Made by a program: the position numbers and the translations under genes
The notes under the pieces: model-generated
Told to the model about the DNA's origin: nothing
Database searches by the model: none
Seen by the model: the letters and a program-made list of their open reading frames with translations, nothing else
In this document: piece after piece, positions 1 through 9,928 of the stretch
Layout of the letters: each line of letters starts with the position of its first letter
Numbering within the stretch: the stretch's first letter is position 1
Assembly: GCF_000993785.3 (NCBI RefSeq)
Contig: NZ_CP009922.3
Coordinates: 3,906,001 to 3,970,000 of the forward strand
DNA: 64,000 nucleotides
From: Streptomyces xiamenensis
Lineage (GTDB): Bacteria; Actinomycetota; Actinomycetes; Streptomycetales; Streptomycetaceae
Direction: 5' to 3'

Positions 1-915
1 TCGGCCGCCATCATGGGGCAGCTGCGCACCACCGTGCAGACCCTCGCCGGGCTCGACCTGCCGCCCCAGGAGGTGCTGCACCACCTGGACGAGCAGGCCC
101 AGCGCCTGGGGGATGACCGCATGGCGACCTGCCTCTACGCGGTGTACGACCCGGTCGCGCACCGCATCACCGCCGCCAACGCGGGCCACCCGCCGTCGGT
201 GCTGCTGCACCGCGACGGCACCACCGAGGTCGTCAACCTGGAGCCCAACGCCCCCATCGGCGTCGGCGGCGTGGACTTCCAGACCGTCGAGCTGCCCGCC
301 CCGCCCGGCTCCACCCTGGTGCTGTACACGGACGGCCTGGTGGAGTCCCGTACCCGCGACGTGTGGACGGGTGTGGAGGACCTGCGCGAGAAGCTCACGG
401 AGACGTGCTCGCTCACCCGGCCCGATCACTCGGCCCCGCTGGAGCCGCTGTGCGACGCCATCCTGGACATCGTGGGGCCCGGCGACCGTGACGACGACAT
501 CGCCCTGCTGGCCGCCCGCTTCGAGGGCATCGCGCCCGGCAACGAGGCGTCCCTGGAGCTGGAGCCGCGCCCCGAGTCGGTGCGGCACGCCCGCCGCCTG
601 GTGCGCGATTCGCTCGCCGGCTGGGACCTGACCGAGCTGGAGGACGCCGTCGAGCTGCTGGTGTCCGAGGTGGTCACCAACGCCGTGCGGTACGCGGAAC
701 GCCCCGTGAGCGTACGGCTGCTGCGCACCGACGTGCTGCGCTGCGAGGTGGGCGACGACGTGCCGCAGCTGCCGCGCCTGCGGCAGGCGGGCCCGGCCGA
801 CGAGGGCGGGCGCGGGCTGTACCTGGTGCAGCGGCTGGCCCGCAAGTGGGGCGCGACGCGGCTGTCCACCGGCAAGCTGGTGTGGTTCGAGATGACGCTG
901 CCCGGCCGGTCCTGA
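1..915 (+). CDS. SpoIIE-family PP2C phosphatase with C-terminal HATPase domain (5' truncated by window)
   Basis: The reading frame is open from base 1, so the start and the N-terminal sensor domains lie outside the window; 304 residues are visible. The first ~180 residues are the end of a PP2C/SpoIIE serine phosphatase domain, with the LVLYTDGLVESR and DDDIALLAARF metal-site motifs. The last ~120 residues are an anti-sigma-factor-like HATPase domain (ELLVSEVVTNAVRYA, then DEGGRGLYLVQ). In Streptomyces such proteins usually dephosphorylate anti-anti-sigma factors, and the HATPase part may act as a kinase. It closely resembles the C-terminal half of the full-length protein at 27065-29545. The individual pathway cannot be assigned. 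Confidence 0.93.
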   Translation, partial: SAAIMGQLRTTVQTLAGLDLPPQEVLHHLDEQAQRLGDDRMATCLYAVYDPVAHRITAANAGHPPSVLLHRDGTTEVVNLEPNAPIGVGGVDFQTVELPAPPGSTLVLYTDGLVESRTRDVWTGVEDLREKLTETCSLTRPDHSAPLEPLCDAILDIVGPGDRDDDIALLAARFEGIAPGNEASLELEPRPESVRHARRLVRDSLAGWDLTELEDAVELLVSEVVTNAVRYAERPVSVRLLRTDVLRCEVGDDVPQLPRLRQAGPADEGGRGLYLVQRLARKWGATRLSTGKLVWFEMTLPGRS

Positions 916-930
916 TCAGGACCGGCCGGG
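901..930. terminator. Perfect 30-bp palindrome, likely bidirectional terminator
   Basis: All 30 bases read the same on both strands, with TGATCA at the centre. The palindrome holds the TGA stop of the phosphatase gene and sits between that gene and the convergent ahpD. There is no T-tract, which is usual for Streptomyces hairpin terminators. Confidence 0.6.
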
Positions 931-951
931 CAGGCCGTGGCACGGGGCCGC

Positions 952-1482
952 TCAGGCGAGGGCGGCCTCGGCGTCCAGGGTGGTGGCGACCGCCTGGACG
1001 ACGGCAGCGATCTTGAACGCCTCCTGGATGGTCTCCCGGTCGACGCCGGCCTTGCGCAGCACCTGCTCGTGCGAGTCCAGGCACTGGCCGCAGCCGTTGA
1101 TGGCGGAGACCGCGAGCGACCACAGCTCGAAGTCGACCTTCTCCACGCCCGGGTTGCCGATGACGTTCATCCGCAGCCCGGCGCGCAGGGTGCCGTACTC
1201 CGGGTCGCTCAGCAGGTGGCGGGTGCGGTAGAAGACGTTGTTCATCGCCATGACGGCGGCGGCCGACTTGGCGGCGGTGTACGCCTCCTCCGACAGGTTC
1301 TCGCGCGCCTGCGGCTCCAGCTCACGCAGCACGAGCGCCGAGCGGGCGGCGATGGCGCAGGCGAGCACGGTGCCCCACAGCTGCTGCTGGGGCAGGGGCG
1401 AGTTGCCTATGACGGAGCCGAGGTTCAGCTTCAGATCCTTGGCGTACGCCGGGACGGACGCCTTCAGTTCGTCGAGAGCCAT
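952..1482 (-). CDS. ahpD: Alkyl hydroperoxide reductase AhpD
   Basis: 176-residue AhpD-family carboxymuconolactone-fold protein. Known members act as the disulfide reductant that recycles AhpC in actinobacteria. The catalytic motif Cys131-Gly-Gln-Cys134-Leu-Asp-Ser-His138 is intact. The ATG at 1482 was chosen because [11 protein letters not shown] matches the family N-terminus; the frame stays open far upstream but through ahpC on another frame. It lies 10 bp downstream of ahpC and is almost certainly co-transcribed with it under OxyR control. Confidence 0.95.
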   Translation of the reverse strand: MALDELKASVPAYAKDLKLNLGSVIGNSPLPQQQLWGTVLACAIAARSALVLRELEPQARENLSEEAYTAAKSAAAVMAMNNVFYRTRHLLSDPEYGTLRAGLRMNVIGNPGVEKVDFELWSLAVSAINGCGQCLDSHEQVLRKAGVDRETIQEAFKIAAVVQAVATTLDAEAALA

Positions 1483-1492
1483 GAGGTGTGCC

Positions 1493-2047
1493 TCACGCGC
1501 CCGCGAGCAGCGCGACCGGGTCCAGGGTGGTCTCGCCCTTGGTCCAGTTGCAGGGGCACAGCTCGTCGGTCTGCAGCGCGTCCAGCACCCGCAGGACCTC
1601 CTTGGGGTTCCGGCCGACGGAGCCCGCGGTGACCATGGTGAACTGGATCTCGTTGTTCGGGTCGACGATGAAGACGGCCCGCTGGGCGAAGCCGTCCTCG
1701 CCCTGCACACCGGCGGCACGCATGAGCTCGTGCTTGGAGTCGGCGAGCATCGGGAAGGGCAGGTCGCGCAGGTCGGCGTGGTCCTTGCGCCAGGCGTGGT
1801 GCACGAACTCGGAGTCACCGGAGACGCCGAGGATCTGGGCGTCGCGGTCCGCGAACTCCTCCTCCAGCTGCCCGAAGGCGGCGATCTCGGTGGGGCACAC
1901 GAAGGTGAAGTCCTTCGGCCAGAAGAACACGACGCGCCACTTGCCCTCGTAGGTCTTGTGGTCGATCTGCGCGAACGCGCTCTCGGCGTCGAGGCTGACG
2001 CAGGCGGTGAGGTCGTACTCGGGGAACTTGTCGCCGACGGTGAGCAA
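1493..2047 (-). CDS. ahpC: Alkyl hydroperoxide reductase AhpC (2-Cys peroxiredoxin)
   Basis: 184-residue peroxiredoxin that reduces H2O2, organic peroxides and probably peroxynitrite. The peroxidatic Cys51 is in FTFVCPTE. The C-terminal LCPCNW (Cys164, Cys166) supplies the resolving cysteines, as in mycobacterial AhpC. The start is TTG, supported by an AAGGAG ribosome site 6 nt upstream. It is the first gene of ahpC-ahpD and is divergent from oxyR, the standard Streptomyces peroxide-response arrangement. Confidence 0.96.
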   Translation of the reverse strand: MLTVGDKFPEYDLTACVSLDAESAFAQIDHKTYEGKWRVVFFWPKDFTFVCPTEIAAFGQLEEEFADRDAQILGVSGDSEFVHHAWRKDHADLRDLPFPMLADSKHELMRAAGVQGEDGFAQRAVFIVDPNNEIQFTMVTAGSVGRNPKEVLRVLDALQTDELCPCNWTKGETTLDPVALLAGA

Positions 2048-2191
2048 CTCGGTCTCCTTGTGGTGCTGAGGGTGTGCTGCCGGGGCTGCCGGGGGGCTTC
2101 CCTGACGGTCTGGGCGGGCACTACGCTGCCATATCGGCCATTGATCTCAGAAATAGCTAGACTCGTCGTGATTAATCGGAGGTAGTTATCA
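2048..2191. promoter_or_regulatory. ahpC-oxyR divergent control region
   Basis: This 144-bp gap is AT-richer than its flanks between about 2130 and 2180. It must hold both promoters and the OxyR site. The oxyR ribosome site GGAGGT is at 2178-2183. A precise OxyR operator cannot be set by eye. Confidence 0.7.
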
Positions 2192-3151
2192 GTGGCCGGT
2201 ACGACGGGTCCCGCGGGCATGCCGAGACAGCCCACATTCGCGCAGCTGAGAGCGTTCGCCGCGGTGGCGGAGCACCTGCACTTCCGGGAGGCGGCAGCCG
2301 CCATCGGGATGAGCCAGCCGGCGCTTTCCGGCGCCGTCGCCGCGCTGGAGGAAACCCTCGATATCACCCTCTTGGAGCGCACCACCCGCAAGGTGCTGCT
2401 CTCCCCGGCCGGCGAACGGCTGGCCGTACGGGCCCGCTCCGTGCTGGAGACCGTACGGGAGCTGGTGGAGGAGGCCGAGGCCGCCAGGGCGCCGTTCACC
2501 GGGGCGCTGCGGCTGGGAGTCATCCCCACCTGCGCGCCGTATCTGCTGCCGACCGTGCTGCGGCTGATCCGCGAGGAGTTCCCCGACCTGGAGCCACGGG
2601 TGCACGAGGAGCGCACCGCGGAGCTGCTGGAGGGGCTCACCCGCGGGCGGCTGGACGCACTGCTGCTCGCCGTTCCCCTGGGGCATCCGGGAGTGACTGA
2701 ACTGCCGCTGTATGACGAGGACTTCGCGCTCGTCCTGCCGCACGGCCATCCGCTGGCCGGGCGCCGCGACATCCCGCGCGCCGCGCTGCGCGACCTCGAC
2801 CTGATCCTGCTGGACGAGGGGCACTGCCTGCGCGATCAGGCACTGGAGATCTGCCAGGAGGCGGGGCGCGAGGCGGGGGCCACCATGGCGGCCGGCGCGG
2901 CCGGGCTCTCCACGCTGGTGCAGCTGGTGGCGGGCGGCCTGGGGGTGACCCTGCTGCCGCGCACCGCCCTGAAGGTGGAGACGGCGCGCAGCGAGGAGCT
3001 GGCCACCGGGTTCTTCGCCGATCCGGCGCCCACCCGGCGGATAGCGCTGGTGATGCGCACCGGGACGGCGCGTGCGGAGGAGTTCGAGACGCTGGCGCGC
3101 GCCCTGCGCCGGGCACTGCGCCCGCTGCCGGTGCGCATCAGCCGTCCTTAG
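2192..3151 (+). CDS. oxyR: Hydrogen-peroxide sensing LysR-family regulator OxyR
   Basis: 319 residues. The N-terminal winged helix-turn-helix (about 15-75, [20 protein letters not shown]) is followed by the LysR substrate-binding fold. Cys212 and Cys221 ([10 protein letters not shown]) have the nine-residue spacing of the E. coli OxyR redox pair Cys199/Cys208, which supports true OxyR rather than a generic LysR. GTG start with GGAGGT 8 nt upstream; an internal ATG at 2219 is a less likely alternative. Divergent from ahpCD, which it is expected to activate when oxidised. Its 3' end overlaps the convergent small gene by 14 bp. Confidence 0.95.
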   Translation: MAGTTGPAGMPRQPTFAQLRAFAAVAEHLHFREAAAAIGMSQPALSGAVAALEETLDITLLERTTRKVLLSPAGERLAVRARSVLETVRELVEEAEAARAPFTGALRLGVIPTCAPYLLPTVLRLIREEFPDLEPRVHEERTAELLEGLTRGRLDALLLAVPLGHPGVTELPLYDEDFALVLPHGHPLAGRRDIPRAALRDLDLILLDEGHCLRDQALEICQEAGREAGATMAAGAAGLSTLVQLVAGGLGVTLLPRTALKVETARSEELATGFFADPAPTRRIALVMRTGTARAEEFETLARALRRALRPLPVRISRP

Positions 3152-3464
3152 CGCCCGCCCCGTCGCCCTTGCCCTCGTCCTCGCCCGCGAGCCTGCGGCT
3201 CTGCCGGGGCGGCCGGCCGCGCCGTGCGGGCGGGCGGGCGTCGCCCGGCAGCCGCCCGGCCTCCCGCATCGCCTGCCGCAGCAGATAGTCGATCTGCGCG
3301 TTGGTGCTGCGCAGCTCGTCCGCGGCCCAGCGCGCGAGCGCGTCGTGGACGGCCGGGTCGAGCCGCAGCAGCACCTGCTTGCGAGCGGGGCGCGCGGTCC
3401 GCGCGGGGCGTTCGGGCGGCCCGGGTGGCTCGGGTGGCTCGGAGGGCTCCGCGGGGTCCGTCAC
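3138..3464 (-). CDS. Ribbon-helix-helix-like small protein
   Basis: 108 residues: a Pro/Glu/Arg-rich N-terminus, then [40 protein letters not shown], which fits an Arc/MetJ-type ribbon-helix-helix fold, then a basic, Arg/Lys/Gly-rich tail. The GTG at 3464 was chosen because it overlaps the SPFH stop codon as GTGA, implying translational coupling. Co-transcription with an SPFH protein is suggestive, but the function is unknown. It could be a DNA-binding regulator. Confidence 0.75.
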   Translation of the reverse strand: MTDPAEPSEPPEPPGPPERPARTARPARKQVLLRLDPAVHDALARWAADELRSTNAQIDYLLRQAMREAGRLPGDARPPARRGRPPRQSRRLAGEDEGKGDGAGAKDG

Positions 3465-4402
3465 TGGTAGAGGGACCCGGCGTTCAGTACGGGCTGGGGC
3501 GAGTGGTTGCCGCACAGCACGACCAGCAGATTGGAGACCATCGCGGCCTTGCGCTCCTCGTCCAGCTCGACGATGTCGAGGTCGGTGATGCGGGCGAGCG
3601 CCGTCTCGACCATGCCGCAGGCGCCCTCCACGATCGTCTCCCGGGCCGCGACCACGGCACCGGCCTGCTGGCGCTGGAGCATCGCGGAGGCGATCTCGGG
3701 GGCGTAGGCGAGGTGCGTGAACCGGGCCTCGATGATCCGTACCCCGGCGGCCTGCACCCGCGCCGTCAGCTCCACGGCCAGCTTCTCGGTGATCTCCTCG
3801 GCGTTGCCGCGCAGCGACAGTTCGTCCTCGCCGTGCGCGTCGTAGGGGTACTCGATGGCGATGTGCCGCAGCGCGGACTCGGTCTGGGTGGAGACGAACT
3901 CCACGAAGTCGTCCACCTCGAAGCTGGCCTGCGCGGTGTCCTCGACCTTCCAGACGATGACCCCGGCGAGTTCGATCGGGTTGCCGTGCGCGTCGTTGAC
4001 CTTCAGGACCGCGGTCTCGTGGTTGCGCACCCGGGTGGAGATCTTGGTGCGGGTGGTCAGCGGGTTGACCCAGCGCAGCCCGTCCTTGCGGATGGTGCCC
4101 GAGTAGCGGCCGAAGAACTGCACCACCCGCGCCTCACCGGGGGCGACCATGTTGAGCCCGCTCATCATGAACACCGAGACCAGGAAGAGCAGCGAGCCCC
4201 CGACGATGAGCAGCACGCCCACACCGACGGATTCGTTGTTGGCGAGGACGACGCCGCCGATGCCCGTGCCGATGCTCGCCACGGTGCCCAGGAAGGTGAG
4301 CAGCAGGGCGAGCCCGCCCGGAATGCTGTGCGCGGGCGTCTCCCTGACCCGGGGTTCGGGCATCTCGGGTGTGTCGACGATGAGTTCACTGCCAGTGGTC
4401 AT
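3461..4402 (-). CDS. SPFH/Band 7 domain membrane protein
   Basis: 313 residues. Two predicted hydrophobic segments (about 29-52 and 60-80) precede an SPFH domain (about 85-280), with [20 protein letters not shown] and [14 protein letters not shown] typical of stomatin/flotillin-like proteins. Such proteins form membrane-associated oligomers and often respond to envelope stress; no specific role is known here. ATG with GGGGA 5 nt upstream. It is divergent from a DUF1707 protein whose C-terminal half is related to cell-wall-antibiotic response proteins, which is consistent with an envelope function. Confidence 0.9.
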   Translation of the reverse strand: MTTGSELIVDTPEMPEPRVRETPAHSIPGGLALLLTFLGTVASIGTGIGGVVLANNESVGVGVLLIVGGSLLFLVSVFMMSGLNMVAPGEARVVQFFGRYSGTIRKDGLRWVNPLTTRTKISTRVRNHETAVLKVNDAHGNPIELAGVIVWKVEDTAQASFEVDDFVEFVSTQTESALRHIAIEYPYDAHGEDELSLRGNAEEITEKLAVELTARVQAAGVRIIEARFTHLAYAPEIASAMLQRQQAGAVVAARETIVEGACGMVETALARITDLDIVELDEERKAAMVSNLLVVLCGNHSPQPVLNAGSLYQ

Positions 4403-4449
4403 GGTGTCCCCGTTCCTGTCACGGCGGCCGGTGCGGCCGTGGCCAACAT

Positions 4450-4465
4450 TAGCAATGTGATAGCA
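4450..4465. promoter_or_regulatory. Direct repeat in SPFH/DUF1707 divergent promoter
   Basis: TAGCA occurs at 4450-4454 and again at 4461-4465, 11 bp apart (one helical turn), in an AT-rich patch between the divergent SPFH and DUF1707 genes. The position and phasing suggest a regulator site. No regulator can be named. Confidence 0.4.
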
Positions 4466-4505
4466 CTTTATGGCAAGGGGGTGGTCGCGATGTATCGCGA
4501 ATCGG

Positions 4506-4511
4506 TAGCCT
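4506..4511 (+). promoter_or_regulatory. -10 element (TAGCCT) of a leaderless DUF1707 transcript
   Basis: TAGCCT fits TAnnnT and is separated from the GTG start by 6 nt, so transcription should begin at or next to the start codon. Confidence 0.5.
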
Positions 4512-4517
4512 GAGGGG

Positions 4518-5207
4518 GTGACTTCCGAAAAGCCCCCCGCCGTGCCGCTGGCCAAGCCCGCCGCACCCGCCCCCGTGCCGCACGCCGGGCCCGATTCCGT
4601 ACGTGCCTCCGACGCGGACCGGGACCGGATCGCGGACATCCTGCGCGAGGCGCTGGCCGAGGGCCGGCTGGACGCGGAGGAGCATTCCGAGCGCATCGAG
4701 TCCGTCTACCGGGCCAAGACCCTGGGCGAACTGGAGCCGCTGATCCGCGATCTGCCCGCCGGGCAGCGCACCGCCCCGCCGCCCCCGGGCCCCGCCCCGC
4801 ACCATTCCCCGCCGCACGGCCGCCAGGTGATGGTGCCGGAGGGTCCGCGCAACGTGGTCGCTGTCTTCAGCGCCGCCAACCGGGCCGGCCGCTGGCGGAT
4901 CGGACTGCGCACGGTGGCCTCCGCGGTCTTCGGCAGCGTCGAACTCGACCTGACCGAGGCGATCTTCGACCAGCCCTACGTGACCATCGACGCCACCGCC
5001 GTCTTCGGCAGCGTGGAGATCAAGGTCCCGGAGAACGTCACCGTGCGCACCGGTGGCACCGGGGTGCTGGGCAGCTTCGAAGTGGTGGAGATGGTCTCCG
5101 GTGACCCGGGCGCCCCGGTGATCATGGTCAAGGGCGCGGCCGTCTTCGGATCCGTCGAGGCGCGGCCGGTGCCGGGCAAAGCGGTGCGTAATCTCCGTCA
5201 TGCCTGA
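4518..5207 (+). CDS. DUF1707 and LiaF-like C-terminal domain protein
   Basis: 229 residues. After a Pro/Ala-rich N-terminus, residues about 27-80 ([34 protein letters not shown]) are a clear DUF1707 domain. The C-terminal half carries repeated VFGSVE motifs of the cell-wall-active antibiotic response (LiaF/DUF2154-type) fold. Function is unproven; related domains are linked to envelope-stress sensing. GTG start with no spaced ribosome site, but a -10 element 6 nt upstream points to a leaderless mRNA. Divergent from the SPFH gene. Confidence 0.88.
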   Translation: MTSEKPPAVPLAKPAAPAPVPHAGPDSVRASDADRDRIADILREALAEGRLDAEEHSERIESVYRAKTLGELEPLIRDLPAGQRTAPPPPGPAPHHSPPHGRQVMVPEGPRNVVAVFSAANRAGRWRIGLRTVASAVFGSVELDLTEAIFDQPYVTIDATAVFGSVEIKVPENVTVRTGGTGVLGSFEVVEMVSGDPGAPVIMVKGAAVFGSVEARPVPGKAVRNLRHA

Positions 5208-5419
5208 TATGTCCGGCTGATGTGACGGATGCGGACGCCCGTGTGGTTGCTCCGTGCATAAGCACGCGTACAGCGGGTAGGGCTCGGGGGACCGTCACTC
5301 GTATGGCCGCGCGAGGTGGGAAAGGCACTCTCCATTCAGTTGGGGACTGGTCCGGTCCGGGTGAGGGTCTCTTAGCCAGCCATGAGCGACCCCCGGTAGC
5401 CGTCGTCAGGAGTTTGACT
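5208..5419 (+). promoter_or_regulatory. wblI upstream region
   Basis: 212 bp without a gene, expected to hold the wblI promoter. The ribosome site CAGGAG is at 5407-5412. No confident -35/-10 pair was found. Confidence 0.45.
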
Positions 5420-5773
5420 GTGCTGCAATCGTCACCGCCCCAAGAGTCCCAGTGGTCACCGGCCGTCCCGGCTCAGCGCAGTTCGAGAGACCTGGCGGGG
5501 CCATGGCACTCCGAGGCAGCGTGCCGGCGGGATGAGGCAGGACTCTTCTTCGCCCCCTCCCAGGAGCCCACCGCGGCCCGGCTCTCCCGTGAACAGGCCG
5601 CCAAGGCCGTGTGCGCGCGCTGTCCGGTGCTGCTCGAATGCCGGGAGCACGCGCTGCTCCAGCCCGAGCCGTACGGGGTGTGGGGCGGCCTGACCGCCGC
5701 CGAACGCCGCGTGGTGCTCAGCAGGCGCCGCCGCCGCGAGGCCACCAGCGGCAGCAGCACGCGCGTCGCCTGA
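5420..5773 (+). CDS. wblI: WhiB-family iron-sulfur regulator (WblI-like)
   Basis: 117 residues. Cys35, Cys65, Cys68 and Cys74 follow the WhiB pattern C-X29-C-X2-C-X5-C that ligates a [4Fe-4S] cluster. GVWGG and an Arg-rich tail (SRRRRREA) complete the DNA- or sigma-contacting C-terminus. GTG at 5420 with CAGGAG 7 nt upstream was preferred to a much longer open frame. The name wblI rests on its position next to glpX, remembered from S. coelicolor, so the family is sure and the paralogue assignment less so. Confidence 0.92.
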   Translation: MLQSSPPQESQWSPAVPAQRSSRDLAGPWHSEAACRRDEAGLFFAPSQEPTAARLSREQAAKAVCARCPVLLECREHALLQPEPYGVWGGLTAAERRVVLSRRRRREATSGSSTRVA

Positions 5774-5808
5774 CCGGTCCCCCGCACCGGCCGGGCACGC
5801 CACCCGCC

Positions 5809-5838
5809 GGCCGGCCCGCACCCGTGCGCGGGCCGGCC
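5809..5838. terminator. Hairpin between convergent wblI and glpX
   Basis: Perfect 11-bp GC arms (GGCCGGCCCGC and its complement) with an 8-nt loop, between two convergent genes. It probably ends both transcripts. Confidence 0.65.
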
Positions 5839-5884
5839 CCCGGGAGCCGGCCGTCCCACCCCGGCCCGCTCCTTCCGTACGGGC

Positions 5885-6916
5885 TCACTTGCCCCGGTCG
5901 AAGTCCACCGCGCTGTACGCGCGCAGCTTGGACAGCCGGTGCGTGGAGTCGATCTGCCGGATGGTGCCCGAGCGCGAACGCATCACCAGCGACTGGGTGG
6001 TGGCCGTCTCGGGCCGGTAGCGCACCCCGCGCAGCAACTCGCCGTCCGTGATGCCGGTCGCCACGAAGAAGACGTTCTCCCCGCGCACCAGGTCGTCCGT
6101 GTGCAGCACCCGGTCCAGATCGTGTCCGGCGTCCAGCGCCGCCCGCTTCTCCGTCTCGTCCTTGGGCCACAGCTTGCCCTGGATGGTGCCGCCCAGGCAC
6201 TTGATGGCACAGGCCGCGATGATGCCCTCCGGGGTCCCGCCGATGCCCAGCAGCAGGTCGGCCCCGGTGCCCTCGCGCACACTCATGATGGCGCCGGCCA
6301 CGTCCCCGTCCGAGATCAGCTTCACCCGGGCACCCGCCTCACGGACCTGCCGCACCAGGTCGTCGTGGCGCGGCCGGTCCAGGATCACCACGGTCACATC
6401 GCCCGGCGCACCGCCCTTCGCCTTGGCGACCCGGCGTACGTTCACGGCGGGCGGCGCGTCGATGTCCACGAACTCGGCGGCCTCGGGCCCGGTCGCCAGC
6501 TTGTCCATGTAGAACACCGCGCTCGGGTCGAACATCGCGCCGCGCTCGGCCACCGCCAGCACCGAGACCGCGTTGCCCATGCCCTTGGCGGTCAGCGTCG
6601 TCCCGTCCACCGGGTCCACGGCCACATCGCACTCGGGGCCGGTGCCGTCGCCCACCCGCTCGCCGTTGTACAGCATCGGGGCCTCGTCCTTCTCCCCCTC
6701 GCCGATGACGACCACGCCGTTCATCGACACGGTGGAGACCAGCGCCCGCATGGCCTTCACGGCGGCGCCGTCCGCGCCGTTCTTGTCGCCCCGGCCCACC
6801 CAGCGGCCCGAGGCCATCGCCCCGGCCTCGGTGACCCGAACCAGCTCCAGGGCCAGGTTGCGGTCGGGTGCCTCGGGAGCCACTTCGAGCGGCTGCGGAA
6901 GATGATGGTCGGGCAT
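5885..6916 (-). CDS. glpX: Class II fructose-1,6-bisphosphatase
   Basis: 343 residues. Converts fructose 1,6-bisphosphate to fructose 6-phosphate in gluconeogenesis. [11 protein letters not shown] and DPVDGTTL are the metal- and phosphate-binding motifs of the GlpX branch of the Li-sensitive phosphatase superfamily. [13 protein letters not shown] and GKLWPKDE are also typical. ATG at 6916, with a GAAAGGTG ribosome site 8 nt upstream, fits the usual family length. Divergent from the DUF4245 gene. Confidence 0.96.
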   Translation of the reverse strand: MPDHHLPQPLEVAPEAPDRNLALELVRVTEAGAMASGRWVGRGDKNGADGAAVKAMRALVSTVSMNGVVVIGEGEKDEAPMLYNGERVGDGTGPECDVAVDPVDGTTLTAKGMGNAVSVLAVAERGAMFDPSAVFYMDKLATGPEAAEFVDIDAPPAVNVRRVAKAKGGAPGDVTVVILDRPRHDDLVRQVREAGARVKLISDGDVAGAIMSVREGTGADLLLGIGGTPEGIIAACAIKCLGGTIQGKLWPKDETEKRAALDAGHDLDRVLHTDDLVRGENVFFVATGITDGELLRGVRYRPETATTQSLVMRSRSGTIRQIDSTHRLSKLRAYSAVDFDRGK

Positions 6917-7064
6917 CGGTACGCACCTTTCTGCGCGGCTTGGCCGCTGGATGAGGGTGCTCATGACTTTAGCCGGGATTCGTACACCTGAGCAGAGTGC
7001 CCATCTGATGAGCGACCCCGGGGGTGGTTCCGCGCCCGTCCGGGGCATACGGGACGATGGACGG

Positions 7065-7685
7065 GTGGCGAGCGATGCGGACGTGACCGAGAAGAGCGAG
7101 CAGACCGGCCCGGCGGACGGGGCCCCGGTGGCGGAGGCGCAGGCGCCGCCCAAGCGGCCCAAGCTGAAGACGGCCCGCGACATGGTGCTGTCCATGGCGG
7201 TGATCACGGCCGTGTCCTTCGGGCTGTACCTGTTCGCCCCCGGCGGTGACGCCGGCGCGGACCCGGTCAAGCCCATCAGCTACGAGGCCGAGGCCGATCT
7301 CGCGGCCCGCGCCGCCCCCTACGCACTGCTCGCCCCCGAGGGGCTGCCGGACGACTGGCGTGCCACCTCGGTGCGGTACCGGGCCACCGACCCGTTCGGC
7401 GCCACCTGGAAGCTCGGCTTCGTGGACCCGGACAACGAGTACGCCGGACTCGTCCAGGCCAACGGCGACCCCGCCCCCTTCGTCGCCGACGCCACCCAGG
7501 GCGCCGAGGACACCGGTGAGACCGTGTCCGTGGGCGGCGAGGAGTGGGCCTGGTACGAGGGGACCCGGTACGACGCCCTCGTGCTGGAGGGGGCGGAGGT
7601 GACCACCGTGGTCACCGGCACCGCCCCCCGCGCACAGCTGACGGAGCTGGCCGGATCGCTGCGGGTCAGGTCCGCCGGGCAGTGA
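7065..7685 (+). CDS. DUF4245 single-pass membrane protein
   Basis: 206 residues. A short charged cytoplasmic N-terminus is followed by one membrane helix (about 43-61, [19 protein letters not shown]) and a ~145-residue extracellular domain of the DUF4245 family, common next to glpX in actinobacteria. Function unknown. GTG at 7065 was chosen for family length; in-frame ATGs at 6951 and 6963 would add ~38 residues and run into the glpX promoter. No strong ribosome site is visible. Ends 12 bp before a convergent nitroreductase. Confidence 0.85.
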   Translation: MASDADVTEKSEQTGPADGAPVAEAQAPPKRPKLKTARDMVLSMAVITAVSFGLYLFAPGGDAGADPVKPISYEAEADLAARAAPYALLAPEGLPDDWRATSVRYRATDPFGATWKLGFVDPDNEYAGLVQANGDPAPFVADATQGAEDTGETVSVGGEEWAWYEGTRYDALVLEGAEVTTVVTGTAPRAQLTELAGSLRVRSAGQ

Positions 7686-7697
7686 GCCGCAAGGGAC

Positions 7698-8291
7698 TCA
7701 CAGCACGCTGACCGCCTCGGCGTACTCCAGACGCGGCTTGCGCGGGAGGAACGCGTCGGGGCCGGGGCGGCCGATGTTCACCACCAGCAGCGCCTTCTGC
7801 CGGCCGTCGCCGAAGAACTCCTTGTCGACGCCCTGCGCGTCGAAGCCGCTCATCGGGCCGGCCGCCAGTCCCGCCGCCCGCACGCCCAGCAGGAAGTACC
7901 CGGCCTGGAGCGTCGCGTTGAAGCTGCCGTGCCGCTCGCGCAGCTCCGCCTCCCCGTACATGTCGTCCTTGAGGGTGGGCCGCGCCGGCAGCAGCCGGGG
8001 CAGCTTCTCGTGGAAGTCCAGGTCCACCGAGAGGATGGCCGTCAGCGGCGCGCTGCCGGTCTTGTCCCGGTTGCCCCGCGACATCAGCGGCAGCAGCCGC
8101 TCCCTGGCCTCGCGCGAGCGCAGCAGGGTGATCCGCAGCGGCGACTGGTTGAACGCGGTCGGCGCCAGCTTGATCAGGTCGTACACCGCCTGGATCTGCT
8201 CCTCGCTCACCGGCTCCCCGGTGAACGTGTTGGCGGTGTGCGCCTCGCGGAACAGCAGATCCTGCGCGGTGGGGTCCAGGGCGAGGGTCAT
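7698..8291 (-). CDS. Nitroreductase-family protein (malonic semialdehyde reductase-like, RutE/HadB type)
   Basis: 197 residues, FMN-dependent nitroreductase fold. RxxNTF, LAPTAFNQSPLRI and GPMSGFD resemble the RutE/malonic semialdehyde reductase subgroup. No rut operon is nearby, so the physiological substrate is unknown and could equally be a nitro or quinone compound. ATG 8291 with GAAAGGCG upstream. Single gene, convergent with the DUF4245 gene. Confidence 0.88.
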   Translation of the reverse strand: MTLALDPTAQDLLFREAHTANTFTGEPVSEEQIQAVYDLIKLAPTAFNQSPLRITLLRSREARERLLPLMSRGNRDKTGSAPLTAILSVDLDFHEKLPRLLPARPTLKDDMYGEAELRERHGSFNATLQAGYFLLGVRAAGLAAGPMSGFDAQGVDKEFFGDGRQKALLVVNIGRPGPDAFLPRKPRLEYAEAVSVL

Positions 8292-8404
8292 CGGGACGGC
8301 GCCTTTCATCGGGAGTACGGGACCCGGGGCCGTGCCACCGGGCCGGGGGAGACTTCCCCGCCCCGCCAACCCCGACGCGTCCGTCCGCTATTCCCTCGTG
8401 TCCG

Positions 8405-8683
8405 TCATTCCTCCCGCTCCGCGCCCCCTCCGGCGGCCTCCGCCGCCTCCTCCGCCCGCAGGGCCTGGTCGAGCCTGGCCCGGGCGCCGGCCAGCCAGCC
8501 GGCGCAGATCTTCGCCAGTTCCTCGCCGCGCTCCCACAGCGCCAGGGACTCCTCCAGAGTGACCCCGCCCGCTTCCAGCCGGCGGACCACATCGATCAGC
8601 TCGTCCCGCGCCTGCTCGTAGCTGAGCGCCGGGTCCGTGCCCGCTTCCGCCATGTCCGCCACCTCGTGTCCGCCGTCCGTCAT
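8405..8683 (-). CDS. xseB: Exodeoxyribonuclease VII small subunit
   Basis: 92 residues. The family core [37 protein letters not shown] is complete and is followed by an acidic, Ala-rich tail. XseB subunits bind XseA to form the ssDNA-degrading ExoVII. The start ATG overlaps the xseA stop as ATGA, so translation is coupled. Confidence 0.95.
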   Translation of the reverse strand: MTDGGHEVADMAEAGTDPALSYEQARDELIDVVRRLEAGGVTLEESLALWERGEELAKICAGWLAGARARLDQALRAEEAAEAAGGGAEREE

Positions 8684-9921
8684 CGCTGTCCCGCCCGTCC
8701 CTGCTCCTGATCCGGTTCGTCCACCGTCACCGTGAACGCTCCCTCGGCCACCCGTGCCCGCAGCGTCTCACCGGACGCCACCTCGGCCGGGTCCCGCACC
8801 GCCGCGCCGTCCGCGCGCTGGAGCACGGCGTAGCCGCGCCGCAGGGTGGCCGCCGGCGACAGCGCCACCACCCGCGCCCTGGTGTGCGTCAGATCGGCCT
8901 CCGCCCGCTCCAGGAGATGCCCCAGGGTGCGCCGTGACCTGGCCACCAGGGCCTCGATCTCCTCCGCCCGCCCGGCGATCATCCGCTGCGGCTCGGCCAG
9001 CACCGGCCGGCTGACCGCCGCCGCCAGACCCCGCTCCTCACGGTCCAGGTACGTCTCCAGCACCCACCGCCCGCGCTCGCGCAACTGCCGCACCCGGGAC
9101 TGCTCCTCGCCCACATCGGGCACCGTCCGCTTGGCGGCGTCGGTGGGCGTGGAGGCCCGCAGGTCCGCCACCAGGTCCAGCAGCGGCGAGTCCGGCTCGT
9201 GCCCGATAGCCGAGACCACCGGCGTACGGGCCGCGGAAACCGCCCGGATCAGCGCCTCGTCCGAGAACGGCAGCAGATCCTCCACACTCCCGCCGCCCCG
9301 CGCCACGATGATCACATCGACCTCGGGGTCGGCGTCCAGCCCCTGGAGCGCCTCGATGACCTGCGGAACGGCGTGCACCCCCTGCACCGCCACATTGCGC
9401 ACCGCGAACCGCACCGCCGGCCACCGCAGCCGGGCGTTCTGCAGCACATCGCGCTCGGCCGCCGACGCCCGCCCGGTGACCAGCCCCACGCACCCGGGCA
9501 GAAACGGCAGCGGGCGCTTGCGCTCGGGCGCGAACAGACCCTCGGACGCCAGCGACTTCTTCAGTGCTTCGAGCCGCGCCAGCAACTCCCCGACGCCCAC
9601 CGCCCGCAGATCGGTCGCCCGCAGCGACAACTGCCCACGCGGGGCGTACCACTCCGGCTTGCCGAACACCACCACCCGCGCGCCCTCGCCGATGACATCC
9701 GCCACACGATCGAACACACCTCGGAAACAGGTGACCGTCAGCGAGATGTCGTGGGACGGGTCGCGCAACGTGAGGAACACCACGCCCGCTCCCGGCCTGC
9801 GCGAGATCTGGGTGATCTGCCCCTCCACCCACACCGCGCCCAGCCGGTCGATCCACCCGCCGATCAGCCGGGACACCTCGCCGACCGGCATCGGCTGCTC
9901 CGCCGTCGTCTGTACCGCCAT
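8680..9921 (-). CDS. xseA: Exodeoxyribonuclease VII large subunit
   Basis: 413 residues. N-terminal OB-fold (about 5-105, [24 protein letters not shown]) followed by the catalytic domain, with [30 protein letters not shown] and [10 protein letters not shown], and a C-terminal coiled-coil region that binds XseB. Degrades single-stranded DNA from both ends. ATG 9921 fits the family N-terminus; TAGCGT ends 7 nt upstream, so the mRNA is probably leaderless. Confidence 0.96.
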   Translation of the reverse strand: MAVQTTAEQPMPVGEVSRLIGGWIDRLGAVWVEGQITQISRRPGAGVVFLTLRDPSHDISLTVTCFRGVFDRVADVIGEGARVVVFGKPEWYAPRGQLSLRATDLRAVGVGELLARLEALKKSLASEGLFAPERKRPLPFLPGCVGLVTGRASAAERDVLQNARLRWPAVRFAVRNVAVQGVHAVPQVIEALQGLDADPEVDVIIVARGGGSVEDLLPFSDEALIRAVSAARTPVVSAIGHEPDSPLLDLVADLRASTPTDAAKRTVPDVGEEQSRVRQLRERGRWVLETYLDREERGLAAAVSRPVLAEPQRMIAGRAEEIEALVARSRRTLGHLLERAEADLTHTRARVVALSPAATLRRGYAVLQRADGAAVRDPAEVASGETLRARVAEGAFTVTVDEPDQEQGRAGQR

Positions 9922-9928
9922 GCCCGCA

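Noticed and set aside
3224..4513. Long plus-strand open frame opposite the SPFH gene
   Set aside because: It is antisense to a gene with clear family motifs, has no domain features and reflects GC-rich codon bias. The same holds for other long antisense frames, e.g. at 5939-6991, 16865-20266 (minus), 32966-34435 (minus) and 50184-52430.
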